Notes: a model not told the origin generated them from the letters alone. 64,000 nt of DNA from Megalopta genalis (GCF_051020955.1 NC_135018.1:8309939-8373938); one strand, 5' to 3'; positions 23,908-35,811 are shown, counted from the stretch's first letter. Made by a program: numbers and translations.

Positions 23908-24145
23908 TGAGCCGTTTATTTTGAAAGTGGCATAAGTCACTTTACCGCAATGAAAAGTGGTGATTTTTTAATGTTTATACGAAATTATTTATACTGAGAA
24001 AAATATCAGTATCCTGAGATAACAAATACAAGTAAATCTTCTCGAAAGTTAGCATCCATATTTTGAAACGTGTTAAAACGCAAACCCTTAAATATATCGA
24101 CTTAAAAACAAAGTGACTTATGCCACTTTCAAAATAAACGGCTCA
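23908..24145 (+). mobile_element. TA-flanked MITE with identical 36-bp TIRs
   Basis: The ends TGAGCCGTTTATTTTG then AAAGTGGCATAAGTCACTTT are repeated perfectly inverted at the right end, with TA on both sides. It is 238 bases with no ORF. Identical TIRs suggest recent insertion. Confidence 0.85.
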
Positions 24146-24760
24146 TATGTACTCTAAATTTGTATGGATCCGAGTCTCGTCGTCCGAGCGCTAATACATT
24201 CGAACCAGCAACGAGAAAATGAAATATCCAGATTTGTCGCGAACCTGTCACCGAAATCCGTGCGGCTTCGCGACGCTGTAAAATGCTCGGATTCTGCGAA
24301 AGAGATGCGAAGATGCGACAACGAACGCGACACGGACCCTTTTTAATTTAACCTTATCGGGCGAAATGAAAAGATTCCGACCTGTTTGACGCCCGTCTTC
24401 TATCCGGGCGAGAAGTCTGAAATTAAGTGGTCGGAACGTGGCGGAAATGTAACAAGCACCGCGACTTAACGTGCCGCGATTAGCACACAAAGACCCGTCG
24501 GAGAAACCCATGTCGAAATGACTGTTATGCAGCCCGGTGAATGAAGCCACTGGAACTACAAATTACTAATTACACCGGTCCCTTAGGGAATGCTGTGCCG
24601 GGCTCGTGTAACGTATGATGTACGGCTGCGACGACACGCGCGCTCCACGATACAATGAGCGACGCGCGCGCCAATTCCCTTTGTGCCACATTATGCCCGG
24701 CTTCGAGTATTCTTGAATTCGATTCGCAAAATTCGATGGCCGGTCAAAAGCGGACTTGAA

Positions 24761-24763
<3 letters not shown>

Positions 24764-24818
<55 letters not shown>

Positions 24819-24826
24819 CGCTCTAG
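24764..24826. repeat. (CT)n microsatellite
   Basis: A CT array ending in CGCTCTCGCTCTAG. Confidence 0.95.
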
Positions 24827-24829
24827 CAC

Positions 24830-25990
24830 TCTGGCCTTTTGTGTCTTTTCGCAGCGTTGCCAGCGTTACCAGCGTTGCCAGCGGGCCCCCGATAGGCTAC
24901 CTGGCCGGACCAGGCGACATATTTTTGATGCTTTTACGTTTTGAACTGCACCAAACGGTATGCGAATTATTTCGTCAACGAACACTCGGCCTCCGCTTTC
25001 AGGCCGGGTCGCAACGGCCCTCGGAAATTCTGGCTGGCCCTTCAACGCATCGCCGAACCCTTCTTGCCTCTCACGAGAGACAGAATTCAATCGATGATAA
25101 AATGATACCGGTTTGTTTTATATGGATCGAAGGTGTTTGTATAGAGCAGAGCCGTTCAACTACTTGCCCGTGCGGGCAGCGATTTTCAGTCCAGGATAAA
25201 CACCGATCGGCAGGCTTTAGTCCCCGCTCTTGAGGGCAACGGTGTCCCTTCGAACAGTGAGCAAGATCGAGCGTAGATAACGTCGAGATTGAGTGAAACA
25301 GAACGAGCATCGGACAAGCATCGGCAAATAACGGGAATGCGTGCGAGTGAGAGTGGAAGGATAGCATGGAAACGTAAACACTTCGCTCTTTCCTTTCTCA
25401 CGTCCCCAGTCCGCTAAGACGCCTGCCCGTGGCTTTGCCCTTAGTCCGTGGCTTTGCCCTTGCCCGCCGCGAGGCATATTGAACAGCTCTGGTCTAGAGG
25501 GTCGGGTACGTGCGAGTCGACGATGGTACCAGACGCTCCACCGACCTCATCAGATCAACGAAGATAGAGAGAATAGAGGAAGACACGGAAAGTTCTCCCT
25601 TTCTTTCCGTCTGCGATGATTTCTTTAAGGTTAGACCAGCTTCTGATAGGATCTTTCGTCTGTGCTCTCGTGCTATTTTTGCGACAGATACTATGTCGAT
25701 CTATGTGGCAAAAATCCTTGAGATTGTTAGTGGCTCCTAAAGTTTGTTAAAAGTCAATAGTTTCTGAAGCAATTGCGGGAATTAATTACACGTGGATGTA
25801 CTTCTTATTCGAAAAATTGTAGTACCTCAGGAATAAAATAACAGTGTTTTCGATAAATAAAACGAAGCAGTATTACCGAATTTTTCTGGAAGTTCTGTTT
25901 TTCATTTTACCAAATACTGTATAATGCTCTATAGTAGGTCGTATTTCATCGATTAATGATTAATTGTTGCAAATTACGTTAGTTATTATA
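24830..25990. other. Unremarkable intron sequence with a short 16-bp duplication
   Basis: GTGGCTTTGCCCTT is repeated at about 25429 and 25448. Overlapping short frames at 24841-25477 have no recognisable domain. Nothing else was seen. Confidence 0.5.
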
Positions 25991-25998
25991 CATATATA

Positions 25999-26486
25999 CA
26001 GGGTGTCCCGAAAATGTCTCGCAATCCCAAAATGGGAGGTTCCTGAGGTCATTTGAAGCAACTTTTTCCTTTGCGAAAATTTTCTCCGAGGCTTCGTTTA
26101 CGAGTTATTAACGAAAAACACTGACCAATAAGAGACGAAATTGGCTGGCGCGCGGCGGCCCAGCCAACGAATGCGCGGAGCCCAGTTCTGCTCACGCCAA
26201 CTAAGCTGGGATTCGACCGCCTTGACCGCTGGCGCCGCTGTCTCGGCCGCCTCGACCGCTGGCTCGGCCGCCTCGCGCCAGCTGAGCTGGGATTCGACCG
26301 CTCGACCGCTGGCGCCGTTGCCTCGGCCACCTCGCGGCAGCTGAGCTCGCCTCTGTTTGGTCACTGTTTTTCGTTAATAACTCGTAAACGAAGTCGCGGA
26401 TTGCATTTTCGCTAAGGAAAAAGTTGCTTCAAATGACCTCAGGAATCCCCTACTTTCGGATTGCGAGACATTTTTGGGACACTCTG
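25999..26486 (+). mobile_element. Long-TIR palindromic MITE, copy B
   Basis: It starts CAGGGTGTCCC, ends ACACTCTG, and is flanked on both sides by TATA, so a TA target duplication is possible. The arms match copy A (GAGGTCATTTGAAGCAAC on the left, GTTGCTTCAAATGACCTC on the right). The core contains repeats of GCTGGGATTCGACCG and CTCGGCCGCCTCG. Confidence 0.85.
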
Positions 26487-26593
26487 TATATATGTATTAT
26501 TATTATTATTATTATTATATAAATATTGAGTTATTATAAATTAATTATAGTAGATTACTTTTTACGCAATTATTCTAAATTATTCATAATAAC

Positions 26594-26794
26594 TAGACTG
26601 CGGATTTTATGGATTTATGGGACAAATGAGTAGATGGAATACGAAACAGTAAATGTGGGGAATAAATTGAACAATGCTGTTCGATTATTTTCGCCTTACT
26701 AAACACGCTAGGAATGAAAATAAACGTTTATTTCACTGCTGTTTGTTGCAACTGAGGTAGAAAGTTTTGATTTTTCATAAAGATCCGCAGTTTA
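26594..26794 (+). mobile_element. 'CTGCGGA' family MITE
   Basis: It begins TAGACTGCGGATTTTATG, ends AAAGATCCGCAG, and is about 200 bases. One of the best-preserved copies. Non-coding. Confidence 0.8.
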
Positions 26795-27004
26795 ATAATA
26801 ACTAACGATTATTAGTCGATAATAATTAGTAAAATTACTTTCTGCAAGACCCTGAGTAGAATTGATATCCAATAGTATTATTTCGAGATTCAATATTACC
26901 GATATTCAATAGTATAACTGATTCAATAGTATTATTTTCTTAATCTAACTATTCTCGAAAACCCAGCCTAAAATGAACAAATATCATTCTATATTTCTGT
27001 CTTA

Positions 27005-27062
27005 TTTTGACACGTAGAAACACTTGGTTGTACCACACCATTCACTGACCACCCTGTATAAC
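27005..27062 (-). mobile_element. Terminal fragment related to the 54375 repeat
   Basis: GGTTGTACCACACCATTCAC followed by CCACCCTGTATA is the inverted counterpart of the ACAGGGTG... GGTACAACC end seen at 54375. Only one end is present. Confidence 0.45.
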
Positions 27063-27564
27063 TGTCGACGGTCTTTGGCTCGTTTAACAAATCGAGTTTC
27101 CCGCTGAACGAATGGCTCCAAGATCCCCGGCTCCAAAAGAGCGAACAGAATTTTTTTTATTACAGGAAAACCGTTCCGATAATAATAAATGCTCGCGATT
27201 ATTTCAGCCGGAGCCGCACGGGTTCAAACGGATTACTAAAAATTTCGCCGTTATCGCTTAGGATTGATCAATCACCTGACCTACTTTCTAGTTGCCGAAT
27301 ACAAAAGCGCCAGTGTACATCTGGCATTTGACATCGCGCCAATTCTAATGTATTCACTGTTCGAATACATTTTCGGATACGTATTCCCGATCATAAATAA
27401 TCGGCTGGCAGACTGAAAATTCTTCGGCGTGTCCCAACTTCGACCCCTACCCGGAATCGCTGCCATTGTTTTCACCGGGGCGACCACTGTTGCCATCGCG
27501 CAGTCAATAAACACACAAATCACTCGCGCAACACGCCTGCAACGCGAACGGTTATATTTGTCAA

Positions 27565-27735
27565 TAGACTGTGAATTTTATGCATCTGCGACAGATATGA
27601 GTACGAGAAACGCGGGACGGACTGACCAATCTTTCCGACTAGACCGATGGTAATAACAAACGAAGGAAAATATTTTCCTTTAACACCAGACTGTTGCAAT
27701 TGCTGCAAAACAATGTTTCACAAAGATCTGCAGTT
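27565..27735 (+). mobile_element. 'CTGCGGA' family MITE, diverged
   Basis: The left end is TAGACTGTGAATTTTATGC and the right end is CAAAGATCTGCAG. Confidence 0.65.
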
Positions 27736-27819
27736 CATTCGTCGAGCATACGTGCGTGTGGACACATTTTATAACAATGGACTTCGAACACATGTCCGAT
27801 ACAGTCGGACAAATCTTCT

Positions 27820-28020
27820 TCGTTTAATTTTGATCTTCTCGAATTTCGATTACGTTTCCATCATGCATACAAGTTACCGAGATCTACAAAATGTAGTTTT
27901 CAAATTTTCGTTACGAGCTCAGATAAAAGAGTTGAAAAACATGACATTTATATATATATATGTACATTTTGTCATTCCAAGTAATAGCACAATGAAAAGA
28001 ATTATTATAGGCTAGTCCAT
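27820..28020. repeat. Interspersed repeat fragment, related to 61170-61400
   Basis: The block TCATTCCAAGTAATAGCA is shared with about 61270, and TGCATACAAGTTACCGAGAT is a diverged form of TGCATATAAGTTATCCAGAT. Class unknown. The 61-kb copy ends GAATATTTTGACAACCGACT, a Tc1/mariner-like 3' end. A related block also lies at about 20600-20690. Confidence 0.5.
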
Positions 28021-28089
28021 CTGTCATGTAAACAAAATACAAGCCGTTTAGTCAACTTTGGAAAAATTTATACCGTTTTTCAAGTGTTC

Positions 28090-28123
28090 TTAACGCTTCT
28101 ATCATCGCCGATCAAATGATCGG
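28090..28123 (+). repeat. Possible solitary TTAA-type transposon end with hairpin
   Basis: TTAACGCTTC is followed by CCGATC-AAAT-GATCGG (28108-28123). The same hairpin layout occurs near the ends of the TTAA elements at 35586 and 54144. No matching right end was found. Confidence 0.4.
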
Positions 28124-28259
28124 TCTCACATTTTTGATTGTTATATTGTCGAAACTACGAAGATCCCTTCTTAAGAAGCGATCGAATCAATATCTTTATT
28201 CGAGCATGCATTATAATGAAGGCGGCGAAACGTTTAAATAAATACAGTCTTTTCATCGT

Positions 28260-29232
28260 TATAAATCAATATACGTTAGTTATTCTCAGGGCTCGGTAGA
28301 CACCCTCCTCCCCTCCCAGATCTATGATCACCGCAGAGCAGATACATAGAGACGGGGAGTTGGAAATGATAGAAAAGTGGGAGAACACGATGTGTTCAGG
28401 ATCCAGAGGGTAACGAAACGACGTCATCGATGAGTTTCGTATCCGCAAGTCAACGAAACAAAGTCTCGGACCTCGCGCTCCCGGCCGATTAATTCTCGAT
28501 CGGGGGTAATCGTTTCCCGAGATCCTCGATTGCAACGAGATACACGACGGCTGCGAAGCCTGCGATTGATCGCAGCGATAATCCATGAATCGAAGGTAAC
28601 GATAACCCGATGATCGCGCCCACTTTATCCAATATCGCGCACACGCTCGTCCCACCCCCGCCGACTATTTCATCTTGCCTGTAGCAAGGGGTTGGTCGGC
28701 GTCTCCCCCTCTCGCTCTCTCCTTCTCTCTTCCACGCTGCCTCTCGGTCTTTCCGTCGCGTTCGTTGCCTTTTTCCTTCTGTCCTCTCGTAAATAAGGCG
28801 GAAGCCGGGGACTATCTGACTTTTATTCGATTTAGAGGCGAGTCGGCGAGCTTAACCAGTAAAGAAGCTGGCTCGAGTGGAGCCGAGAAGCGCAGACTGC
28901 GGAACGTGACGCTGAGTTTTCGACCCTTGCCGTACATTTTTCGACGCTCCTCTGTCCCGTTCTCCTCGCTCCTCCCTCCACTCCTCTCGCCGATCTCCTT
29001 CACGTGTCTCCTCTCTGCCGTTGTGCAAACCCTGCCGCTATCCCAGTGCTGGTACACGGATTCCGTTGCGTTTCCACCGGTTATCGAGTTCCCGGCTGAG
29101 GACGATTGGACAAGTTGTTGTCGGTTCAATTGGCGTTCTTCCGTAACGAGCGAAAGGAGCGTGTTATGATGCTCGCGAGCCTGTATGCAATTTCATATCT
29201 GTTTCCACGCCGCCCCCGCCCTCGCACCCGTG

Positions 29233-29284
<52 letters not shown>

Positions 29285-29700
29285 CTCTTGCTCTCGCTCT
29301 CGCTCTCCACCAGCAACCCTCGAAACCCTTTTTATTGGAAAGTCGATATCGACGCGCGCTTTCGACGAGAACGCGATCCCAACTGGTAGCGAAATTCTTG
29401 AATTACGAGAGGGAACGCTGCTGCCATGGTGTGATACGGTGTCGCTGCAAACTGGGTCGGATTCGACCAATGTTTCCCATGCTTTAAACCTCGCTGTACC
29501 ACGCCCGGGTCTTTTCGGACCCAGAACACGAGGCCTGCCTCGACCGTTTGACGCTTAATGTCCGTCTGTCGTTCGCTTATGTTAGAGCGACGACAACAAG
29601 CACAGAAACAAACGCAGAAATTGTAATTACTGTGCAAAACAGTACGGTAAGATAATTACTGAATTATATTCAATTAGGGAAATAACTCGAATACTTTTCA
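28260..29700. other. GC-richer intron block
   Basis: Several frames of 100-164 codons overlap on both strands. They are low complexity (serine, leucine, arginine) and show no domain. A CT microsatellite is inside. Possibly regulatory, but nothing specific can be named. Confidence 0.4.
29239..29308. repeat. (CT)n(GT)n microsatellite
   Basis: A CT array passing into GTGTGTGTGT and then CGCTCT repeats. Confidence 0.95.
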
Positions 29701-30816
29701 CTAGTTGAACTTTCAATTAGTACATTTATTTAATTAAAGAAGGTATTAAATATGTTCACTTTCTATGAGATGTCCGCGTGAATCGACACGACTTAATTCG
29801 GTAAAAACGATAACGATTAGAAAAGGCAAAATATCACATCAGGTCAGTAAATAAAAAACCATTTGTTAGATTGATTTTTGTATTCAACGTATTTGTTGAA
29901 ATTCAACAATAATCATAATAATGATAATGATAATAACAACAAAAGCGTTCAAAATGTTTGTATACATAAGGTCATGGGTCTGTTTAGACCCGACCGCGGG
30001 GCTGCGCGTGGACGCCCAACCCCGATACACAATTAGGTCGGACAAGTAAACACAGAGATGAGAGAAATACCGCAAACATATTTCTACATCGAACGAAAAT
30101 CGGCCCGTCGTTATTCCTGTCGAAGAATTTTTTAATAAAAATTTTTTCGCCCATGTTTACATGATATTTTACTCTTATTCTCGCTAGTAGAATATGCTGA
30201 CACTGTTCCGCCGAAAAAAAAACAGGTACACCACGTACATAATACTGCCAAAGTCGAGCAAAAGCGTAAAATGAGAATAAAAGATTGTCGACTGAAAATC
30301 GTCCGATTGTTGAGAGCCGTGCCGCTCGAACGGCTCCCTGCAGGACGGGGGATAGGGGGGTGGTCTATTAGCAAGACGGGAAGCCGCAAAATTTTTCGAT
30401 CGAATCGAAGGAATAAGAGTCGCGATAAAATTCTGAAGCCGAGGGGGAGCGGCGTTACGCTCTCGTCGGAATGTTCCATCATTCTAAGATGCTGGAGCCG
30501 CGGCGAAATTTAATCTTCCGAATTGACTCTGCTTTTATTCCGCAGCCGGGAGAAGTAGCATAGCGTCTGGCCGCGCAAGAAACGCATTCCCCGAGCGTGC
30601 AAACATCGCGGCAACAATCGAGACGCGACACGGGCTACGATTCCTAGATAATTTCCATGGAAATCTAGCCCGGCCCGAAATCGTCAAACTCCCTCCCGAA
30701 AGCGTTTATTAGCTCAGGAGGAAGGTAAACGCCTCAGGTGGTAACTTTAAGTGACTCAGCCCGTATGGAATATTTGCGCACGTTACGCGTTCCTCGCCCA
30801 GGCCTCGGGAACCCTC

Positions 30817-30882
30817 TCCGCTCGGCTCGGCGGCTCCGCTCGGCTCGGCACCGCTCGGCTCGGCACCGCTCCGCTCCGACCC
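30817..30882. repeat. GCTCG/CGGCT-type short tandem repeat
   Basis: About six imperfect copies of GCTCGGCTCGGCACC. Confidence 0.8.
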
Positions 30883-31763
30883 ACGAGCCGAAGGGTGCTG
30901 AGTTATGGCAGCCACTGGCATTGTGTCTGTTCCGCCTGCATTATCACGGAGGCCCACCGCGGAAGTCTTCCGTGTATTTGTGCAACGCTAGGCCAAGAGT
31001 CCCGTGGAAACAATTAATCTAGCCCTCTGATTACTCCTCCGACTACTGAAACAAGCCCCACCACCGCTCCCGCGCCGAGTCTCGCTCCACCGACGACTTC
31101 AGACGTCAAAACTCGAGATATTAATATGTTCTACCGGATGGCAGAACGAAGACCAACTCTCACCCCCGACCACCACCACTACCACCCTCAACGATCCTAT
31201 CCTCTTCGCACCCTTCTCGACTCGAGCATACTCTTCTGGATTCAATTATTACACCTACATTCTCCTCGAATCGCGAGGGATCACTTTCTCAAAAGTTTTA
31301 GGCGTCTCGCCCGGACATTTTTGCTGAACAAATATCTTTTCCTGTTCGAATAAGGGTTGGACAATTGTGGCGCGCTTCGCTCGTTAACGATCCTGTTGCG
31401 CGAAGAAGTTTGGACAAATTCGGAAAGTTCGAGATACTCCGATAACAAATGTCCTTGTTCAAATTATCTCGTTTACAAGGAACTGCTCTGTAGAGATGTC
31501 TATTAACCCTCGGACGATCGATCGTTCTCGGAACTATACAATCGACGATGTTTGCGACGATTCTCAGCTTTATTTGTCGATTTTTGCGAACATATTTTTC
31601 TACATACTTTATGTATAGGCTTTTATCAGTCTTCCTGTTGTTCCTAATATTTGTTTAATTCAATTGCTGAAAGTTGTATAATCAAGTGAACGATTTGAAT
31701 ACACTGGATCCAAATCCAAGCCGCAACAGGTGCAGAAGTTGTAAATAGCTCTCTTGTATTGCA

Positions 31764-31958
31764 CAGTAAATTCTCCCTAATTGATCCTCAGCTTGGAAAC
31801 AAAAATTGACAATTTGGGACGATTACTCGAGCCTCGCGGCACGTTTTTATAGTTGTTGACAATCGATAAAAGCGAGCTTTTATCGATAACGATAATAATC
31901 GTATCTCCTCTTACCGAATTGTTTATTTTTGTGAGGGTCAATTAGGGTGAATTTACTG
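31764..31958 (+). mobile_element. 'CAGTAAATTCTC' MITE
   Basis: The ends are CAGTAAATTCTCCC and GGTGAATTTACTG, with TA on the right. An internal duplication of GATAAAAGCGAGCTTTTATC makes a small hairpin not seen in other copies. Confidence 0.85.
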
Positions 31959-32069
31959 TAATATGATTTCTCTTTTACGTTTCATTATACAGCCTTTCTG
32001 TAGTATATCACAAAATAGGTACTAATCATAGAAGAACTAATCTGTACATAAACTATATTATATATATAT

Positions 32070-32345
32070 CGTCGATAATTCCTTTTTTATGATCTATTTG
32101 ATTTATACAATCTGTCAAATGACATTTAGTAAAATTTATAAATAAATTTTACTAAATTTTACTATATATATAATAACATATAATGACATTTAGTAAAATT
32201 TACATCATTATATGTTATTATATATTATTATATATATATAATAATAATAGTAATATATAATAACATATAATGATATAAATTTTACTAAATGTCATTTGAC
32301 AGATTGTATAAATCAAGTAGATCATAAAAAAGGAATTATCGACGA
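32070..32345. repeat. Large inverted repeat, 69-bp arms with one mismatch
   Basis: The left arm 32070-32138 (starts CGTCGATAATTCC) and the right arm 32277-32345 (ends GGAATTATCGACG) are inverse copies with one difference, which would be a G-U pair in one transcript. The 138-base spacer is AT-rich and has its own palindromes (ATATAATGACATTTAG-type). Probably a foldback/MITE; an RNA from it would form a long hairpin. Confidence 0.85.
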
Positions 32346-32948
32346 TTGGAATAATTTGTTAAACATCGATAATCGTGATACAAAAGATTAAATTTTCACA
32401 TCAAATAATTTTACTGACATTGTTGCTCGTTTCGCTTTGAAAGAAGACAATTGTTTACGAGATAATTGTTCTCATTTTAAACAGTCAAAGGCAAGTAGTA
32501 ATCGCGAACAATGGAAAACACGATTCTACATATTTCATTCGACTTTTCGAGTGTCTGGCGAGCTTCGATTATCGAATTCTAATCGATACACGTAACGGAA
32601 ACGGTACGATCACGTTTACAGTGTCGACAAAGAGACACGCTATTCGTAGGATTGATACAAGTACAAGTGTTTTCAAAACGCTATATTGTTGCTGTCAATG
32701 TTTTGTGGTTTGCGTGACTCGTCACGCGAACCCAACAAGCGTTCTACAATTACATAATTAAAGAAGCATGCAACTCGAGCGTACGAACATTAATTACACC
32801 GTGAAACGGTACATGAATGAAAACAGAATAATTATAACGCTTTGAATGAAAATTACGTCGTGGAAGCTTGAAAATGAGACAACCGGTTACGCAACAAGCT
32901 TCGTTTTTTGCGAGCTGCTTCGAACCGAATGAAATAACGCTATCTTAG

Positions 32949-33401
32949 TTAACACGTTGAATGCCACGCCGGTTTTACCGTAGCGCCACGATGAATTTTC
33001 TTTTATGTGATACATATAATGTTCAAATATTATCTGCAATAGATAAGTTACAGTGTATAACCATGTTTGACATGTTAATTGCGACATGGGTCACTGTTTG
33101 AATCGACGATGGTAATAATACAAAATTTTAGATATTGACATTTCTTTTAAATTATATATATTTCTATATATATATATTATTACCATCGTCGATTCAAACA
33201 GTAACCGCTGTCGCAATTAACATGTCAAACATGGTTATACACTGTAACTTATCTATTGCAGATAATATTTCAACATTATATATATATATATATAATTTAT
33301 ATATATAGAAATAAAGCGCGCCGGTTACCGGTGGCCCCTATGGCGTCACCACCAAGTTAAGTGCCGGTCACCGGTGACCCCCGTGGCATTCAACGTGTTA
33401 A
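32949..33401 (+). mobile_element. TTAA-flanked MITE with internal 105-bp inverted repeat
   Basis: TTAA at 32949 is followed by CACGTTGAATGCCACG, and the right end is CGTGGCATTCAACGTG then TTAA at 33398. Inside, 33016-33120 and 33176-33280 are inverse copies with only a few mismatches, separated by a 55-base AT-rich spacer. TTAACACGT-type starts also occur at 33675 and 49027 without matching right ends. Confidence 0.85.
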
Positions 33402-34112
33402 TTGCACGATGCGACCGTTCTTACCGAAATCTTATAACGCTCGATAGCAAGATGTAAGACCTCTTGTAAAATTTCTACTTCCGAGGACATTCTCAACGCG
33501 TTGACAGTAATCGATAAGTAATTTTTTCGTTGACGTATTCAGTGTAGGAATCTAATTAGAGATAGGAAAGTTGATAAACTGTTCAGTTATCGTACATCTA
33601 TATTTTTCGTCTGTTACTTCTGTCGAGGCCCGGCAAGGCCTTCATCTTAATTGCAACGCTATAGTAATACCCGCGTTAACACGTCGACTGCCGAAGATAA
33701 ACCCCAAATAAATTCCCACAATATCACAATCATTGAATTTCTGAAACCGGAACTGAATAATTAAAATTTACCATTATGTAATTGTTAATAATTTATTTTA
33801 TTATTATAGTAATCATTGGTATAGCGATTATTTAATTTAATTTATTGTTATGAGTAATTATTAGCTCAGCTCTTTCGTATTCTAAAAATCCTAGTAACAT
33901 TCAGTTTGTTCAATACATTGCCACAAAAATAAATTCCAAGATCTAGTTAAAAATTAGTGTTACAGGTGTCGAAGAACGAATGAAAGGCGTTCGAAAGCGA
34001 TTAATAATTCGGTCTGTCGAAGAACGAAGAGCTCGTCGTTCACGGATTAAAGCAGTGGTACGAGGAGAACTGGTACGTGAATCCGGATGAAAGCAGAACC
34101 AAAGAGACTCAC

Positions 34113-34323
34113 CTACGACGTGCAGGTAGCCGTACTGTGTTTTCGCGGTGACCGTGTTGATCTGACACATGTACTTCCCCTCGTCGCCCTGCTGTACATC
34201 TCTGATATGTAGGAACCAGGTCCTGTGCTTATCGTGTGACACCGATATCCTGGAGTTCCTGGTGATAACGTGATGCTGCACCGTCAGGATAGCGCCCCCA
34301 TTCTCGTAAAGCATCCAAGCCAC
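34113..34323 (-). CDS. Internal exon, DIP/lachesin-like protein, second part of Ig domain 1
   Basis: The reading frame starts directly after a good acceptor (polypyrimidine then TTTCAG, AG at 34325-34324) and ends at a consensus donor (G|GTGAGT, GT at 34112-34111). It encodes 70 codons plus one base. The protein begins VAWM, with the Ig strand-C tryptophan, continues HVITRNSRISV, then DKHRTWFLHI, and ends with the strand-F cysteine in DEGKYMCQINTVTAKTQYGY followed by LHVV. This is the hallmark order of Ig1 in the DIP family, surface proteins that bind Dpr proteins during synapse and neurite partner choice. From memory, the TVTAKTQYG stretch fits the epsilon/zeta/eta/theta/iota-like subgroup, but the exact orthologue is uncertain. 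The first Ig cysteine must be in an upstream exon more than 29 kb away, outside the window. The exon starts in phase 0 and ends in phase 1, and it joins the 4761-4919 exon to restore a valine codon. Confidence 0.93.
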
Positions 34324-35414
34324 CTGAAACGGAAAGAGAGACCCCTCTTCATTTCACAGAAAATTGCAGCCGACTTCTACTTTGCAAAAACTTCAAACGT
34401 CGACTTCAATTAGATCTATTGCGGTTTATACATTTTTCCTGTCGAGTTACGTTCGCGATACCTGTCCACGTTGCCGATCAATTAACTCGGCTACTTCCGT
34501 CGGTGTTATTCGGGCATTGCACGAGAACAGATCCCGGGAAAATTATAATTGACGCAGCAGAAATTGCTCGGGCGATTAATTATCGGGCCGTAAAGTATAA
34601 TAGTATTAACGAAAAATTTGCCGTGCTCGATTTTACCGGTCTTTTGTTTTCGGACGATTGAAGTTATAAAACTGCGATCCCGGAGAGAGACGGAGTAGAC
34701 ATTATTCGAGCGTCCGATATGAAAATCGCCGAGCATCTAAATAAATTGAATCTTGATATTTTCGCAAGCCGTATCGGCAAATTGAACTTTTCTGAAAAAT
34801 TTTGCGAATCGTTTGCAAGATACAGAAAGACTGCATAGATACACTTATTCCTTCGCTTGGCAATTATTATAAATTACGAATAATATCTTAAGAGGGTGAG
34901 GTGGGTGGGGAATCGATGAAAGTGGTGGAAATCACAGCAAATGAAATATTCGCGTGACTAAGCGAAAATAGAAAGAACAAATTCAAGGTGTGGCTTAATC
35001 TAAAACTAATCTAAAATTTCTACATTTCTTAACCAAAATTTGTCAACCTCAACAAATACAATTAAATGTAACTACCTAACAGTGTTTCAAAGTGTTGTTT
35101 TTCACAAATTGACGAACGTGTGAAACAGTTCAATACAATTAATTGATTTGTTTCATCTCTAACTTTATCTCCTGTTGTGCTTTAAAATTATTATCAAAAT
35201 TATTGCTGTGCTTCAAGATTATTTACAAATGTGATTTATTTTGCCAAGGAAAACGTTTTATATGCTTCTCCAAATTTTTCTGGGTCAGCTTTGCCTCGGT
35301 TTCCCCTGCAGTAGCTACATAGATGTTTATTTCGTTTCCTAATCATTTTAAATTAAATCTTAAGTTAAAAATAATTCAACAGTGTCGTGAAATTCCTCGA
35401 ATATTTTTATTGTT

Positions 35415-35466
35415 TTAGATTTGAATTGATAATTTTTGTGATAAATGCATAAAATCCGCAATCCGG
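35415..35466 (-). mobile_element. Fragment of a 'CTGCGGA' family MITE
   Basis: GATAAATGCATAAAATCCGC is the inverted left end of the family. The rest is missing. Confidence 0.55.
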
Positions 35467-35585
35467 TGATCAAGGACACGCGTGATCCCAAAAGATGGCA
35501 AATCCAAGAAGTAGAATTGGAAATAGAAAGCGAGAGTGTAAAAGTGGATAGATGACCGAAGAATAGAAGAGGAGCGTTCGCGTAA

Positions 35586-35811
35586 TTAACGCTAGATTTA
35601 CGGAACCCGTCGAAATGACGGGTCACGAATTTTTTAATTTACGATTATTCATATCGTAAAGATACATTTCTGAGTTATTTATTCAATTGTTACGACACTT
35701 ACGGCAAATGTTACAATAACGCTTGTTAAAAATCAGAATAAATGTCTTATTGTTACTTTCATAAGCTAATTTAAAACAGCTGTTTTTTGTGTTCCGTAAA
35801 TCTAACGTTAA
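35586..35811 (+). mobile_element. TTAA-flanked MITE, intact copy
   Basis: TTAA is followed by CGCTAGATTTACGGA, and the right end is TCCGTAAATCTAACG then TTAA. A subterminal hairpin ACCCGTC-GAAAT-GACGGGT sits at 35605-35623. The interrupted copy at 18450 shares most of its sequence. Confidence 0.85.

Larger units (their letters stand above)
4920..34112 (-). other. Complete 29.2-kb intron between the Ig1 and Ig2 exons
   Basis: The intron is bounded by GTGAGT at 34112 and TTTGCAG at 4920. Nothing inside looks like an additional Ig exon on the minus strand: no frame has the spaced cysteine, tryptophan and YxC pattern. The content is repetitive: MITEs of several families, microsatellites, a minisatellite and two large inverted repeats, listed separately. 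Between them is unremarkable AT-rich insect intron. GC-richer non-repetitive patches (for example 10400-10800, 21150-21780, 28430-29130, 30540-31130) may include regulatory sequence, but no specific element can be named from sequence alone. Confidence 0.85.

Noticed and set aside
28675..29169. 164-codon plus-strand ORF with a hydrophobic start, signal-peptide-like
   Set aside because: The leucine/serine-rich start comes from CT-rich sequence; no domain follows and a similar length frame exists on the other strand.
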